Positions 50,014 through 59,335 are shown, counted from the first letter of the stretch. The stretch: 64,000 nt of DNA from Candidatus Chloroploca mongolica (GCF_004762035.2 NZ_SIJK02000015.1:52530-116529); one strand, 5' to 3'. A program made the numbers and translations. The notes: a model not told the origin generated them from the letters alone.

Positions 50014-52572
50014 ATGAAAGTACCGTTGAGTTGGCTGAAAGAGTTTGTCGCGGTTGAGTGCTCGCCTGATGAGTTGGCCCATCGCCTTACCTTCGGTGGT
50101 CTTGAGGTTGCCCAGGTGCGCTATCTCGGCCTTGAAGGCGCTGAGTTGCCCTGGGATCCTGATCTGATTGTGACCTGCAATATTCTTGAGGTGTTGCCCC
50201 ATCCCAATGCGGATCGCCTTGTGCTCGCTACCGTTGATTATGGGGCCGCTCAGCCCCATACGGTTGTCACCGGTGCGCCTAATCTCTTTCCGTATCGCGG
50301 CCTTGGGCCCCTCGCCCATCCCCTCAAGGCGGTCTTTGCCCGTGAGGGCGCTCGCCTCTACGATGGCCACGCCGAAGGATGGGTGCTTACGACGCTCAAG
50401 GCGCGCCCCGTCCGCGGGGTGCTCAGCGATGCCATGCTCTGCTCCGAAAAGGAACTCGGTATCTCTGAAGAGCACGATGGTATTCTGTTGCTCGAAGATG
50501 ACCTGCCTGTCGGTCGCCCCCTCCGCGATCTGCTCGGTGAGGTGATCTTTGAAATTGAGATCACTCCGAATTATGCCCGCGCACTCTCGATCGTTGGCGT
50601 TGCCCGTGAGGTCGCTGCGTTGACCGGTGCGCCTTTGACTATCCCTGATCCCCAACTGCTCGCCGAAGGTGCGTCCATCATAGGCCGCGCTGCGGTGACG
50701 ATCGAGGCCCCCGAGTTGTGCCCCCGCTTTGCGGTCGGCCTCGCTGAAGGGGTGCAGATTGGCCCCTCCCCGCAGTGGATGCAGCGCCGCCTCGTCAATG
50801 CCGGGATGCGTCCAATTAGCAATGTGGTCGATATTTCCAACTATGTGATGCTCGAGTGGGGCCAGCCAACCCACGCCTTCGATGCGGCTAAAGTCGTGAA
50901 CCGTCATTTGATCGTGCGCCCTGCTCAGCCTGGTGAACGCCTCGTTACTCTCGATGACAAGGATCGCGATCTGACCCCTGGCGCGGCCAGTGGCCTCGAA
51001 CGGACGCCCCTGATGGTCTGTGATGCCTCGGGTTCGCTTGCGGTCGCCGGGGTGATGGGCGGCGCTTCCAGTGAGGTCAGTCCGACCACAACGTCCGTCC
51101 TCCTTGAGGCGGCAATCTGGGAACCAACGCAGATCCGGAAGACGGCCCGCGGTATGAAGTTGCCCAGTGAGGCCTCTCGCCGCTTTGAACGCGGGGTGGA
51201 TTATGCGCTGCCTCCTATCGCGCTGCGACGTGCCCTCGAGTTGATGCGCCGCTATGCTGGCGCGACGATTGCTCAGGGCTTTGTTGATGTCTATCCCCGC
51301 CCTTGGCAGCCACTGATCCTCGACCTTCCAACCGCCGAGGTCGCTCGTATGCTTGGCATTCATCTGACGGCTGCCGAGCTCGCCGGTCTGCTGCAACGCC
51401 TCGGTTTTGGCTGTATACCCCACGAGGTGCCTGCCCCCTATGTGGCCGTCGAGGTGCCTTCATTTCGCCAGGATGTGACCATCCGCGCCGATCTCTGCGA
51501 GGAGGTCGCTCGCGTCTATGGCTATGACCAGATCCCGCTTACCCGCCTTGCCGATGAGTTGCCCCCGGCCATGCAGTCGCCCGAGCTTGCTGTTGAACAG
51601 CGCGTCCGCGAGGTGCTCGTTGGCGCGGGGTTGACTGAGTTGATTACCCATTCGCTTATTGATATGAACCTCGTTGCGTCTGTGGCCCCCTCTGAGGCGC
51701 TTGAGGCCCACTATCTGAAGCTCACGAATCCAAATACTCCCGAAAAGACCTTTTTACGCCGTTCGCTCCTGCCTTCGCTTGGGGCCGCGCTGACGATGAA
51801 TCTCCGTGAACGCGAGCGGGTGACTGTCTTTGAGATCGGACGTGTCTACCTCAAGCTCAAAGACGCCTGGCTCCCCGCCGAGCCACGTCGACTTGCGTTT
51901 GCGCTCGCTGGCCCGCGTGAGGCCGAAGCTTGGGGGCCGGCTCACCGCGATCTCTACGATTTTTATGATCTCAAAGGCATGGTTGAGTTGCTTGTTGCCC
52001 GCCTCGGGCTGACCGACCGGGTCAGTTTTGTGCCGCTGACTGATGACGAGCGGTTCCACCCCGGTCGTTCCGCTACGCTGATGCTCATGCCGGACATAGC
52101 TGGAGGCAAGGCGAGCCCCCAGCGCGACAATGGTCAGGCTCCAGGGGTGGCTGTCGGGGCTCTTGGTGAGATGCATCCCGCCGTCCGTGTCCGCCTTGAA
52201 CTCGGGGTGGCGCGGGCGGTCTTCGCCGAGCTTGACCTCGATGCGCTCATTGCGGCAGCGCAACCGCCAACCTTTCGCCCGATCTCGCGCTTCCCCGCGA
52301 CCGTGCAAGATCTCTCGATCGTGGCGCCCCTCGAGGTTTCGGCAACCCGTGTGGCTGCGCTTATCCGGCGGGGTGCCGGCGATCTACTCGAAGACTTGAC
52401 GCTCTTCGATGTCTACACTGGCCCCCAGGTTGGCGAAGGCAAACGCAGTCTTACGTATCACCTGACCTTCCGTGCCCCCGATCGCACCCTCAGCGATGAG
52501 GCGTTGACCCGCGTGCGCCGCAAGATCATCACGGGCCTCGAACGCGAGCTTGGTGCAACCATGCGAACGTAG
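50014..52572 (+). CDS. pheT: Phenylalanine-tRNA ligase beta subunit
   Basis: PheT, 852 residues; with PheS it charges tRNA-Phe. MKVPLSWLKEFV opens the protein. The EMAP-II-like tRNA-binding domain lies at ~38-155 (VLPHPNADRLVLATVDYG), followed by B3/B4 (FAVGLAEGVQIGPSPQWMQRR cut at positions ~225-245, then NVVDISNYVMLEWGQPTHAF), B5 (~400-480), the catalytic-like core (LRRSLLPSLGAALTMNLRER) and the C-terminal FDX-ACB anticodon-binding domain (RFPATVQDLSIVAPLEVSA). ATG 50014 is the only start that gives a normal N-terminus; the open frame from 49951 crosses the promoter. pheS, usually adjacent, is not in this window. Confidence 0.97.
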   Translation: MKVPLSWLKEFVAVECSPDELAHRLTFGGLEVAQVRYLGLEGAELPWDPDLIVTCNILEVLPHPNADRLVLATVDYGAAQPHTVVTGAPNLFPYRGLGPLAHPLKAVFAREGARLYDGHAEGWVLTTLKARPVRGVLSDAMLCSEKELGISEEHDGILLLEDDLPVGRPLRDLLGEVIFEIEITPNYARALSIVGVAREVAALTGAPLTIPDPQLLAEGASIIGRAAVTIEAPELCPRFAVGLAEGVQIGPSPQWMQRRLVNAGMRPISNVVDISNYVMLEWGQPTHAFDAAKVVNRHLIVRPAQPGERLVTLDDKDRDLTPGAASGLERTPLMVCDASGSLAVAGVMGGASSEVSPTTTSVLLEAAIWEPTQIRKTARGMKLPSEASRRFERGVDYALPPIALRRALELMRRYAGATIAQGFVDVYPRPWQPLILDLPTAEVARMLGIHLTAAELAGLLQRLGFGCIPHEVPAPYVAVEVPSFRQDVTIRADLCEEVARVYGYDQIPLTRLADELPPAMQSPELAVEQRVREVLVGAGLTELITHSLIDMNLVASVAPSEALEAHYLKLTNPNTPEKTFLRRSLLPSLGAALTMNLRERERVTVFEIGRVYLKLKDAWLPAEPRRLAFALAGPREAEAWGPAHRDLYDFYDLKGMVELLVARLGLTDRVSFVPLTDDERFHPGRSATLMLMPDIAGGKASPQRDNGQAPGVAVGALGEMHPAVRVRLELGVARAVFAELDLDALIAAAQPPTFRPISRFPATVQDLSIVAPLEVSATRVAALIRRGAGDLLEDLTLFDVYTGPQVGEGKRSLTYHLTFRAPDRTLSDEALTRVRRKIITGLERELGATMRT

Positions 52573-52576
52573 TGAG

Positions 52577-52629
52577 GCGTAGGTCTGTGCAGACGACTAG
52601 CAAAGCTAGTCGTCTGCACAGACCTACGC
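52577..52629. terminator. 25-bp perfect hairpin between convergent pheT and the GH43-like gene
   Basis: Arms 52577-52601 and 52605-52629 are perfect reverse complements, loop AAA, with GCAGACGACTAGC in the left arm. It lies 4 bp after the pheT stop and 22 bp past the end of the convergent gene, so it can serve both. U-runs are weak on both sides. Confidence 0.85.
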
Positions 52630-52651
52630 AGATCCTCTTCACGTGACGCTT

Positions 52652-53704
52652 CTACCTGCTCATAATCGGTACATAGACCTGCGTACCAATGCGTGGGATC
52701 ATATGCAAGCCTTCAGGATGCCACGCTACCCGTTGCACCCCAATGCGCTCGCCGTACCCCATCAGGTATGAAGCCAGCCAGCCTTGCTCGTCACGGTAAA
52801 AGTCATGAGCCCACCCATATCCAGCGCGTACCTCGGGCTGCCACGGCCCAAAAGGTGAGACCGACCAGCGCCATACCTGACGTGCTCCATCGCGACCTGA
52901 GCTGTTGTAGAAGAGATAGAAGAGGCCTTCGTGCTCAACAACATATGGCGACTCAGGTATGCGGTCACGCTCTGGTGATTGATACACCGCTCCAAGATCA
53001 TGCCACGGGCCTTTGGGTTGCTCGGCAAAGGCGAGGCCAACCATTGGCCCGTGTGTGTTCACCCCGGTGTAGTAGAGATAGTAGCGGCCCTGATAGAAGA
53101 CTACCATCGGATCACGGCAGTCTGACCAGTAATCTGGGCCTGGATAAAAGGCCTCAGGATGGTCTGGGGTAAAGATCACGCCTTCTTTCTGCCAGTTTGC
53201 TGGTTCGGCTGGATTGGTGCTTGTGGCCAGCATGATCGTCTGGGCGATCTGGTTGTTCACCCCGGTATAGTACATGTAGAAGATTCCGTCACGCTCAATC
53301 ACATGAGGTGCCCAGATCTCCCACTCATCGGGTTCACCTGGTTCCCCATGCTCAAGCGGCGTCGCGAGCTCTTCCCAAGTACAAAAATCGCGGGTTCGTG
53401 CATACGCAAAGCGCCCTTCAAGCCGCTCGCTTGAGCGCAGTGGCGCGCTTGCTGCGCCTTGCGCTCTGCTCCCACTGGCCGGTTCGACCCGGATCGCAAC
53501 AATGTAGTACCAGCCGTCGAAAAAGAAGAGGCTGTGGTCTTTGAGCCGTATCCCGGCAATGCTCAGGGGCGTGTGGCAAGCCGTACTGCTGGTTCCAGGC
53601 TGATGCTGGCTGAAGCTATGCGCGGTCGTGCTGAGCAGGCTGATCAGAAGCACAACGACGAGCCCGCGCATGCTTGTCTTAGCTCGGTTCTGGTTTGCGC
53701 TCAT
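52652..53704 (-). CDS. Secreted GH43-like five-bladed beta-propeller protein
   Basis: A secreted protein of about 350 residues (339 if ATG 53671 is used). The signal peptide is MRGLVVVLLISLLSTTAHS. Repeated blade motifs follow: DHSLFFFDGWYYIV, WAPHVIERDGIFYMYYTGV, CRDPMVVFYQGRYYLYYTGV, PESPYVVEHEGLFYLFYN. This is the GH43/GH32/GH117-like fold, with the Asp of CRDP and the Glu of PESPYV at the places of the catalytic acids. The substrate is unknown. The gene overlaps the end of the DUF4129 gene if ATG 53704 is used, or follows it by 7 bp with ATG 53671. Export suggests trimming of external glycans. Confidence 0.8.
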   Translation of the reverse strand: MSANQNRAKTSMRGLVVVLLISLLSTTAHSFSQHQPGTSSTACHTPLSIAGIRLKDHSLFFFDGWYYIVAIRVEPASGSRAQGAASAPLRSSERLEGRFAYARTRDFCTWEELATPLEHGEPGEPDEWEIWAPHVIERDGIFYMYYTGVNNQIAQTIMLATSTNPAEPANWQKEGVIFTPDHPEAFYPGPDYWSDCRDPMVVFYQGRYYLYYTGVNTHGPMVGLAFAEQPKGPWHDLGAVYQSPERDRIPESPYVVEHEGLFYLFYNSSGRDGARQVWRWSVSPFGPWQPEVRAGYGWAHDFYRDEQGWLASYLMGYGERIGVQRVAWHPEGLHMIPRIGTQVYVPIMSR

Positions 53705-55046
53705 GTTCAATGATCCGGAGGGTCGCCTCGGCTTGCTCGGCTTCGTCACGCCCAACTCCCTCGGGGTGGTAGCGTGCCTGTTCGTAGAGGCGGGTTAGCG
53801 TGGTGAGGGCTGGTTCGGACGGGCTGTGGGGCGCGGTGGTGTGCGCAAATTCGGTGGGTGTCTGGGCGTTCTTTCGCACAACCCCCTTCGCTTCGAGGCG
53901 CAAGAGCATCCGTACATAGGCTCGCCGCGTGCGTGTGGTGGCATCATCACCCTTTAGATCGGCTAGCCTTGCCCGTAAGCCGGTGCGATGAGCGGCAAAC
54001 GGATGACGTAGGCGGCTCAACAGGCTTCGCAGGTCTTCGCCAAGGCTCTGCAGCACGCCGAGCGACTCACGTTCTTCGTTTGTCTCGGTGCTGGTGCCGG
54101 TGCGTCGACGCCAGAGCATAATCGCGATGATCAGCAGGATCAGCGGGATGACCGCCAGCAGCAGACTTGCTCCCTCCACCAGCGCTCCGATCGATGGTAC
54201 TGGCGCGAGCACCTCAACCCCCGGTTCACCGGACTCGGGTGGTGCTAGAGGGCGTAAGTTGAATCCGTCGAGGGCGTCGAGTATACGTTCGAGCAACCAG
54301 CGTAGGGGTTCACCAAAGATCGTCAACACGAGCCAGACAAGGATTCCGCCGATGAGCGCAAACGGTAAGATCACGATGCGCAGCCCAAACTCAACCGCCC
54401 CAAGCAGTTCATCGCCACCGATGAGCCCTACGCCAAGGATCGCCAGGCCGAGCACCATCGCCACAGATCCGAGCATCGTTGCCAGCCAGCGCCAGTTCAA
54501 GGTGTTGCGCTCAGCGTTCGCGGCCTGCGCATGCGTCAGTGCCAGTGCCAGCAATCCGGTTGCCCCAAAAGCCACAATATGGGCCAGCATCACCGGAGCA
54601 TTCAACGGTCTGCCCGTGCCCATCAAGGTGCCCAGCAGCAAACTTGCTACGGCCAGCGCGGCACCACGCCCGAAGAGCACCCCGACGGCATTGCCGTCAC
54701 GGTGATCGATCTGCATCCCGCGCCAGAAGAGCACGAGGCCAACCAGCAAGAGCGTATACGCCCCGGCAAAACCGGGTTGACCTGGCTGGAGGCGCTGGAA
54801 AAGCGTAGCGACGTTCCCCGCCGCAAAGAGTGGCACCAGCAGCGCACTGGCACTGGCGATCACGGCAAGCAACCCACGACGCAGCCCCAGGCTTCGCTGT
54901 CGCGTAGCATGTTCGCTCAGCCAACCCAGGCCTACCACAAGGAAGAGCAGTGGCCACGGGGCTGTCAGCGTCGTCAACGCCAGCAACGGCAGGCTCACCA
55001 CCGTCGTCGCAAGGGCTAGCAGTACCAGCACAAAAAAGAGATGCAT
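53679..55046 (-). CDS. Multi-span membrane protein with C-terminal DUF4129
   Basis: A 455-residue protein. The first ~230 residues contain six or more hydrophobic segments (VLVLLALATTVVSLPLLALT, LLLVGLVLFWRGM and others), then one more near ~295-310 (LLAVIPLILLIIAIMLW). The C-terminal ~110 residues are the DUF4129 domain: TRRAYVRMLLRLEAKG, RKNAQTPTEFA and LTRLYEQARYHP. DUF4129 proteins often accompany transglutaminase-like membrane proteins, none of which is seen here. It precedes the GH43-like gene in an operon. Function unknown. Confidence 0.8.
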   Translation of the reverse strand: MHLFFVLVLLALATTVVSLPLLALTTLTAPWPLLFLVVGLGWLSEHATRQRSLGLRRGLLAVIASASALLVPLFAAGNVATLFQRLQPGQPGFAGAYTLLLVGLVLFWRGMQIDHRDGNAVGVLFGRGAALAVASLLLGTLMGTGRPLNAPVMLAHIVAFGATGLLALALTHAQAANAERNTLNWRWLATMLGSVAMVLGLAILGVGLIGGDELLGAVEFGLRIVILPFALIGGILVWLVLTIFGEPLRWLLERILDALDGFNLRPLAPPESGEPGVEVLAPVPSIGALVEGASLLLAVIPLILLIIAIMLWRRRTGTSTETNEERESLGVLQSLGEDLRSLLSRLRHPFAAHRTGLRARLADLKGDDATTRTRRAYVRMLLRLEAKGVVRKNAQTPTEFAHTTAPHSPSEPALTTLTRLYEQARYHPEGVGRDEAEQAEATLRIIEHERKPEPS

Positions 55047-55061
55047 ACAGAGGAAAAAGCA

Positions 55062-55091
55062 GCGAGGGCAGGCTCATCAGCCTGCCCTCGC
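55062..55091 (-). terminator. Intrinsic terminator of rpmG
   Basis: GCGAGGGCAGGCT (55062-55074) pairs perfectly with AGCCTGCCCTCGC (55079-55091), loop CATC. On the minus strand the stem is followed by TGCTTTTTCC. It ends the arsA-rpmG transcript. Confidence 0.9.
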
Positions 55092-55102
55092 CTGGTCGCA
55101 AC

Positions 55103-55267
55103 TTACTTTGTTTCGCGGTAAGTCACGTGACGCCGCACCAGGGGGTCATACTTGCGGAGTTCGATCCGGCTGGGATCATTCCGCCGATTCTTCATCGTTG
55201 TATACGAATGACCACTCTCGGTGCTCTTCAACTTGATTACGATCCGATTGCCCTTTTTCGAAGCCAT
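55103..55267 (-). CDS. rpmG: Ribosomal protein L33 (bL33)
   Basis: A 54-residue ribosomal protein. The product starts [18 protein letters not shown], continues [20 protein letters not shown] and ends [16 protein letters not shown], which is L33 over its whole length. There is no cysteine, so it is the zinc-free C- form. GAGAGGAA lies 8 bases before ATG 55267. It is 62 bp downstream of the ArsA-like gene and directly ahead of an intrinsic terminator. Very short and easily missed by length cut-offs. Confidence 0.95.
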   Translation of the reverse strand: MASKKGNRIVIKLKSTESGHSYTTMKNRRNDPSRIELRKYDPLVRRHVTYRETK

Positions 55268-55329
55268 AGCTCAATTCCTCTCTGGCACAGCAAAACGCGC
55301 CTTCTGGCACACTACCGGCCATTGTAGCA

Positions 55330-56526
55330 TTATTTCTCAGCACCGGCAAGCGGGGCCGTTACTTCCGCTTTACGGAAGATGATCCGCAGTGCATCGTTTT
55401 CAAAATAAGCATCCTGGGCACGCAACCGGGCGAGACTCTGGGGCAGCATAATGCGGTGACGATGCCAGCCTACCGAGATCAGCAACTCGTCGGCACTCTG
55501 CGCCAGGTGTACCTGATCCTCTGAAGCAAACGGCAGCGGAATGATCAGATCAAACCCACCGGCCATCTTTTCGACCCGTTGCACTGGCCCACGATAAAGG
55601 AACTCGGCCGGATCTTGCTGGTCAAACAGATGATCGGCCAGGCGGCTGAGGTTCTCGATCCCAACAATCTCACGCTCAAAGTGAGGCGCACGCAGGATCG
55701 GCAGCGGCTCGAACATTTCATTCACGAGCGGTGCATACTCTTGCTGCATATTCCGCCACGAGGTAAAGTGACGATCTACGTCTGTCGGCAAAATGCGATT
55801 GACGACCACCGCATCAACAGCATACCCAAAAAGACTCAGATAAGTCAGGCTCCGCTGTGCTTCACGGATCACCATCTTTTCGAGGTTCATCACAATGCGT
55901 GCGGTCGTCACCTGCTGATCAGTCAGAATATGGCGTACATCAACAAGGGCATCAATCGCCTGCTGGGCCGACGCGAGCACATCATCGGCGGCGATCGGCA
56001 TATCAGTCACCCGTTTGGCGACCGGGCGCACGACTTTGAGCAACGCACGGGCAATCGGAAAGAGCCGCCCGATCCACCAGCGCATAATATCGGGCAGTGA
56101 CAGCAAGCGCAAGGTCTCACCAGTCGGGGCGGCGTCAACGACCAGCACATCATACTTTTGCTCATCATAGTGGCGTTTGATCTGCAGGAGACTGAAGAGC
56201 TCTTCGGTTCCAGGAATGACTGACAGCTCACCCTGGGCAATCGTCTCGACGCCCTGCCATGCCAGCAGATCCGCGAGGTACTGTGACACCTGCCCCCAAC
56301 TTGACTCGAGCTCGTGCAGCGCATTGATCTCTTGCGCCCAGAGATTCGGATGAACCAGGATCGGCTCGGCGCGCAACTCGACCCCGAGTGAGTCGCCAAG
56401 TGAGTGGGCTGCATCAGTACTCAAGACAATCGTACGATAGCCACGCTGGGCGCAGCGCAGCGCGGTTGCGGAGGCAACACTTGTCTTGCCGACCCCGCCT
56501 TTGCCAGTATAAAAAAGGATGCGCAT
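55330..56526 (-). CDS. ArsA/Get3-family ATPase
   Basis: A 398-residue soluble ATPase of the ArsA/Get3 family. The deviant P-loop FYTGKGGVGKTSVASAT lies at the N-terminus, the switch region VLSTDAAHSLGDSLG follows, and VVDAAPTGETLRLL supplies the DTAPTGxT-like motif. VNRILPTD is the A-loop region. The single ATPase domain and a C-terminal beta-rich extension (FDLIIPLPFASEDQVHL) are common in phototrophs. Such proteins are usually called anion-transporting ATPases, but lack of ArsB and arsenic genes speaks against arsenite export. A role in membrane-protein targeting is possible. Confidence 0.85.
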   Translation of the reverse strand: MRILFYTGKGGVGKTSVASATALRCAQRGYRTIVLSTDAAHSLGDSLGVELRAEPILVHPNLWAQEINALHELESSWGQVSQYLADLLAWQGVETIAQGELSVIPGTEELFSLLQIKRHYDEQKYDVLVVDAAPTGETLRLLSLPDIMRWWIGRLFPIARALLKVVRPVAKRVTDMPIAADDVLASAQQAIDALVDVRHILTDQQVTTARIVMNLEKMVIREAQRSLTYLSLFGYAVDAVVVNRILPTDVDRHFTSWRNMQQEYAPLVNEMFEPLPILRAPHFEREIVGIENLSRLADHLFDQQDPAEFLYRGPVQRVEKMAGGFDLIIPLPFASEDQVHLAQSADELLISVGWHRHRIMLPQSLARLRAQDAYFENDALRIIFRKAEVTAPLAGAEK

Positions 56527-56563
56527 GGAGACCCTATCTAGAGGAGACGAACATGAGACACGT

Positions 56564-57319
56564 TCAGGTACGCTGGCCCCGAGTTGGTTCTTGTAAAGCC
56601 AGTTCTACCTGTTCCCACCAGCCACGCACAATCGCGGCATTCGTACCATACCATGGAAGGTCAGGGCGTGGATCGTGGCGCAGTCCTGGGATAATAACTT
56701 TGCGTGAGCCCTCAAGCAGCCCGGCTGTAAGCGGCACTACCCCATCACCCCACTGTTCACCCGACCCATCGATCATTGCATAGCTCTGCCATGCCCCGCG
56801 TTCTGGTGGCTGGCCCTGTTGCACCCCATAGATGCCTCGCCCCATCACGCTAATATAATGCATGAAACGCCAGTACGCCCCAGGATAGCGTGCCTGCACA
56901 AACGCGATCTGATTGAGCCCTCCCTGGCGCCCGAGACGAGTCGTCGTATGGGGCGTCCCCAGGGTTACCAGGGCGCTGACGTGGTTGAACCCATTGTACA
57001 CGAGGCGTCGTGGGCCATACGGCTGATCGCCCAGATAGATCCGACAAAGAACCCCACCTGCACTGTGGGCCACCAGGATGACTCTGCGGGTGTGTTGTTC
57101 GGCCAGGATATCACGAACAGCCAGATCGAGCACGCGCAGCAGCGCTCCATAGCTATCACTGGCGATGACGCCAGTCCATTCAAAGAGAGTAATCGGCGCA
57201 ACTTTGACGACGCGCCCGCTGACCTGACCCAGCAATTGCTGCAACTGATTGTATAACGAGTAGTTGCTTCCAAAGCCGCCTACAATCAGGATTGGCTCTC
57301 TGCCGATAATGTCACTCAT
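56564..57319 (-). CDS. Alpha/beta hydrolase, lipase/PGAP1-like
   Basis: A 251-residue alpha/beta hydrolase. GGFGSNYSLYNQL provides the oxyanion-loop region and VILVAHSAGGVLCRI the nucleophile elbow (Ser in HSAGG). The acid is probably Asp in WGDGVVPLTAG and the His in LRHDPRPDLPWYG, typical of lipase-like members that recognise ester bonds in membrane lipids. No signal peptide, so the enzyme is cytoplasmic. It is 37 bp ahead of the ArsA-like gene and probably co-transcribed with it and rpmG. The substrate is unknown. Confidence 0.82.
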   Translation of the reverse strand: MSDIIGREPILIVGGFGSNYSLYNQLQQLLGQVSGRVVKVAPITLFEWTGVIASDSYGALLRVLDLAVRDILAEQHTRRVILVAHSAGGVLCRIYLGDQPYGPRRLVYNGFNHVSALVTLGTPHTTTRLGRQGGLNQIAFVQARYPGAYWRFMHYISVMGRGIYGVQQGQPPERGAWQSYAMIDGSGEQWGDGVVPLTAGLLEGSRKVIIPGLRHDPRPDLPWYGTNAAIVRGWWEQVELALQEPTRGQRT

Positions 57320-57365
57320 CGGCTCGTCCTCGTTTCACGGCAACGTATCTTCATTGCAGGCTATT

Positions 57366-57395
57366 ATAACAAAATTGCAAGCCATGGGGTATAAT
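57366..57395 (+). promoter_or_regulatory. Probable promoter of trmB
   Basis: Consensus -10 TATAAT at 57390-57395 with a modest -35 (ATAACA, 57366-57371) at 18-bp spacing. On the minus strand TATAAT at 57368-57363 may be the -10 of the divergent hydrolase operon. Confidence 0.45.
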
Positions 57396-57445
57396 CGCGT
57401 GGTTTCATTGGCAAATGTCAACTTCTACGGTAGCAGGAAAGCAAC

Positions 57446-58141
57446 ATGGGACGTGGACGTTATCCGGCGCGGCTAAAAGTAGTGCCGCCGCCCGAAGAAC
57501 TTGCCGCACGCTATCTGCACGTCTGGCCTGGACATACGCTCTATGCCTACGCTGAACGGTTTCCGCCCCTCTCATCACCGGGTCTTTTTGGCAACGAGCA
57601 GCCGCTCGCCCTCGATATCGGGTGTGCCACAGGTGATCTCGTGCTGGCCCTTGCCGCCGCCTACCCCGATCGAAACTATGTCGGACTCGACATTGTGGCC
57701 AAGCCGCTCTGGCGCGCTGTCGAACGCGCTGTGGCAGCGGATCTGCGCAATGTCTGTTTTATCCAGGCTGATGCCCGCTTGGCCTATCGCCAGATTCCTG
57801 CTGTGAGTCTCGCCATGGCCTATGTGTATTTTCCTGCCCCTCTCTTGCGCAACCGCCAACGCAATCAGCGCCTCATTTCGCCAATCCTGTTCACCCAGAT
57901 GGAGCGCTGCCTTGCCCCTGAGGGCCGCTTGAGCATCATGACTGATCAGCCGGCCCTCTTTGCCGAATGCGAAACGTTGCTGCTTCACCATCCGGGTTTG
58001 CGCCCCCTGCCTCCCGAGCATTGGTCCCCAGCCCTGACTGGTATGATCAAATCACATTACTACCAGCGCTGGGAGGCCCGCGGTCGCCCGATCCTTCGCC
58101 TTGAGTTGATGCACAACCTTCGCACAGTGTCGGATAGGTGA
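57446..58141 (+). CDS. trmB: tRNA (guanine-N7)-methyltransferase
   Basis: A 231-residue SAM-dependent enzyme that methylates G46 in the tRNA variable loop. The SAM-binding loop ALDIGCATGDLVLALA, the acidic YVGLDIVAKPLWRAV and ADARLAYRQIP, and the substrate-side motif AMAYVYFPAPLLRNRQRNQRL (split at VYFPAP) are visible. The last resembles the WPK-H of TrmB with changes (VYFPAP, not FPDPWPKKRH), so the active site is somewhat divergent. The C-terminus SHYYQRWEARGRPILRLEL matches the YE-x-K motif region. ATG 57446 follows GAAAGC. Single gene, own promoter. Confidence 0.85.
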   Translation: MGRGRYPARLKVVPPPEELAARYLHVWPGHTLYAYAERFPPLSSPGLFGNEQPLALDIGCATGDLVLALAAAYPDRNYVGLDIVAKPLWRAVERAVAADLRNVCFIQADARLAYRQIPAVSLAMAYVYFPAPLLRNRQRNQRLISPILFTQMERCLAPEGRLSIMTDQPALFAECETLLLHHPGLRPLPPEHWSPALTGMIKSHYYQRWEARGRPILRLELMHNLRTVSDR

Positions 58142-58225
58142 TATATGCACAACTTTTGTTGCGAGATTACAATATAATCCCACCCCTCCTGACCAGTCTG
58201 GCGCATTCTGAAGCCATACAATCTA

Positions 58226-58271
58226 TTGTGCATTTCATTGACACCGTTTGTGCATCATGCTACAATGTGCA
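58226..58271 (+). promoter_or_regulatory. CarH-type promoter with TTGTGCA repeats
   Basis: Consensus promoter TTGACA (58238-58243), 17 bp, TACAAT (58261-58266). TTGTGCA occurs at 58226-58232 and 58248-58254, plus ATGTGCA at 58265-58271, bracketing the -35 and filling the spacer; an inverted TGCACAA lies at 58146-58152. This pattern suits autoregulation by the encoded MerR-type protein. Confidence 0.65.
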
Positions 58272-58327
58272 AAGACAAAGGAACACCTTTTGTCCAGGGT
58301 CTCAACCTTTCGGGAAGGCAGCCAGTC

Positions 58328-59275
58328 ATGGCCCAGCAACATTTTTTGACACAATTCTCTGACAAGCCACGTTACAACACCAAGGCCGTCGCTCAGGAGA
58401 CAGGTGTCCCGGCGGATACTTTTCGTGCCTGGGAACGGCGCTACGGTGTTCCGCGGCCGCAACGTACTGAAGGTGGGCACCGGCTCTACTCTGAGCGTGA
58501 TATTGCCACGATTCGCTGGCTCCGTGATCGTACTGCTGAAGGCCTGACAATTAGCCAGGCGATCGCGTTGATGACCGACGGCAACGAGGCAAATCTTTCG
58601 TGGCTGAGTACAGCGGTTGATACGGAACCACACACCTGGGAGCGGCTGAACAGCCGGCTCTTTTCAGCTCTGACCGATTTTGACTCAACGCGTGCTGAAC
58701 AGATCCTCGGTGAAGGGTTTGCCCTTTATCCTATGGAAGAGGTCTTTCTCAAACTGGTTCAGCCAGTGATGGTCGAGATCGGTGAGCAGTGGCACGCCGG
58801 GCGGATCAGCGTCACCGCAGAGCATTTTGCGACCCAATTTGTGCGCCGCAAGCTTTCGAGTCTCTTCAATACCTACAATATTACCGATGGGCGTGGCCTC
58901 GTCCTGCTTGCCTGTGCGCCGAGCGAGCAGCACGATCTTGGCGTTCTGATGCTCGCGGTCTTCCTCGTGCGTCACGGCTGGCAGGTGATCTATCTTGGCC
59001 CTGAAGTGCCCGTTCGTGATCTGATTGACACCGTGCGTCATTTGCAACCTGATATTGTTGCAGTTGCAGCCTCGACCACCGAGTCGGCGACCCAACTCCT
59101 CGAAGCGGGACGAGCCATTACGGCGCTTCCCCCGCCTACTCCTCACTTTGGCTATGGTGGGCGTGCCTTTAATCTGAATCCGATGCTGATCCAGCGTATG
59201 CCTGGCGCTTTCCTTGGTCGCGATGCCCAGGAAGCAGTTGATACAATTGCCGATCTGCTGAGTGCCAGTCGCTAA
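58328..59275 (+). CDS. CarH/LitR-like B12-dependent photoreceptor regulator (MerR family)
   Basis: A 315-residue regulator. Residues ~12-85 are a MerR-type DNA-binding domain (YNTKAVAQETGVPADTFRAW, ERRYGVPRPQRTEGGHR). Residues ~105-185 form the B12-binding helical bundle with the diagnostic W-x9-EH: W155 to E165-H166. Residues ~190-310 are the cobalamin Rossmann domain with E-x-H at 200-202 (SEQHDLG), where the His ligates cobalt. In CarH, adenosylcobalamin makes a repressing tetramer that falls apart in light, switching on carotenoid genes. crtB follows. ATG 58328 has GGGAAGG at 9 bases. Confidence 0.9.
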   Translation: MAQQHFLTQFSDKPRYNTKAVAQETGVPADTFRAWERRYGVPRPQRTEGGHRLYSERDIATIRWLRDRTAEGLTISQAIALMTDGNEANLSWLSTAVDTEPHTWERLNSRLFSALTDFDSTRAEQILGEGFALYPMEEVFLKLVQPVMVEIGEQWHAGRISVTAEHFATQFVRRKLSSLFNTYNITDGRGLVLLACAPSEQHDLGVLMLAVFLVRHGWQVIYLGPEVPVRDLIDTVRHLQPDIVAVAASTTESATQLLEAGRAITALPPPTPHFGYGGRAFNLNPMLIQRMPGAFLGRDAQEAVDTIADLLSASR

Positions 59276-59308
59276 GCCTTCCTTGCACCAACATGTTGTG
59301 TTTGATCG

Positions 59309-59335
59309 AAAAAAGCCAGCGACGCTGGCTTTTTT
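59309..59335 (+). terminator. Intrinsic terminator after the CarH-like gene
   Basis: AAAAAAGCCAGC (59309-59320) and GCTGGCTTTTTT (59324-59335) with a GAC loop. Perfect 12-bp stem with a U-run; the A-run makes it bidirectional. Confidence 0.9.

Noticed and set aside
49510..51423. Long minus-strand open frame (637 aa) opposite pheT
   Set aside because: Low-complexity translation, antisense to a certain PheT gene.
55330..56526. Arsenite efflux ATPase
   Set aside because: No arsB, arsC or arsR nearby; the ArsA/Get3 family in phototrophs has other roles.
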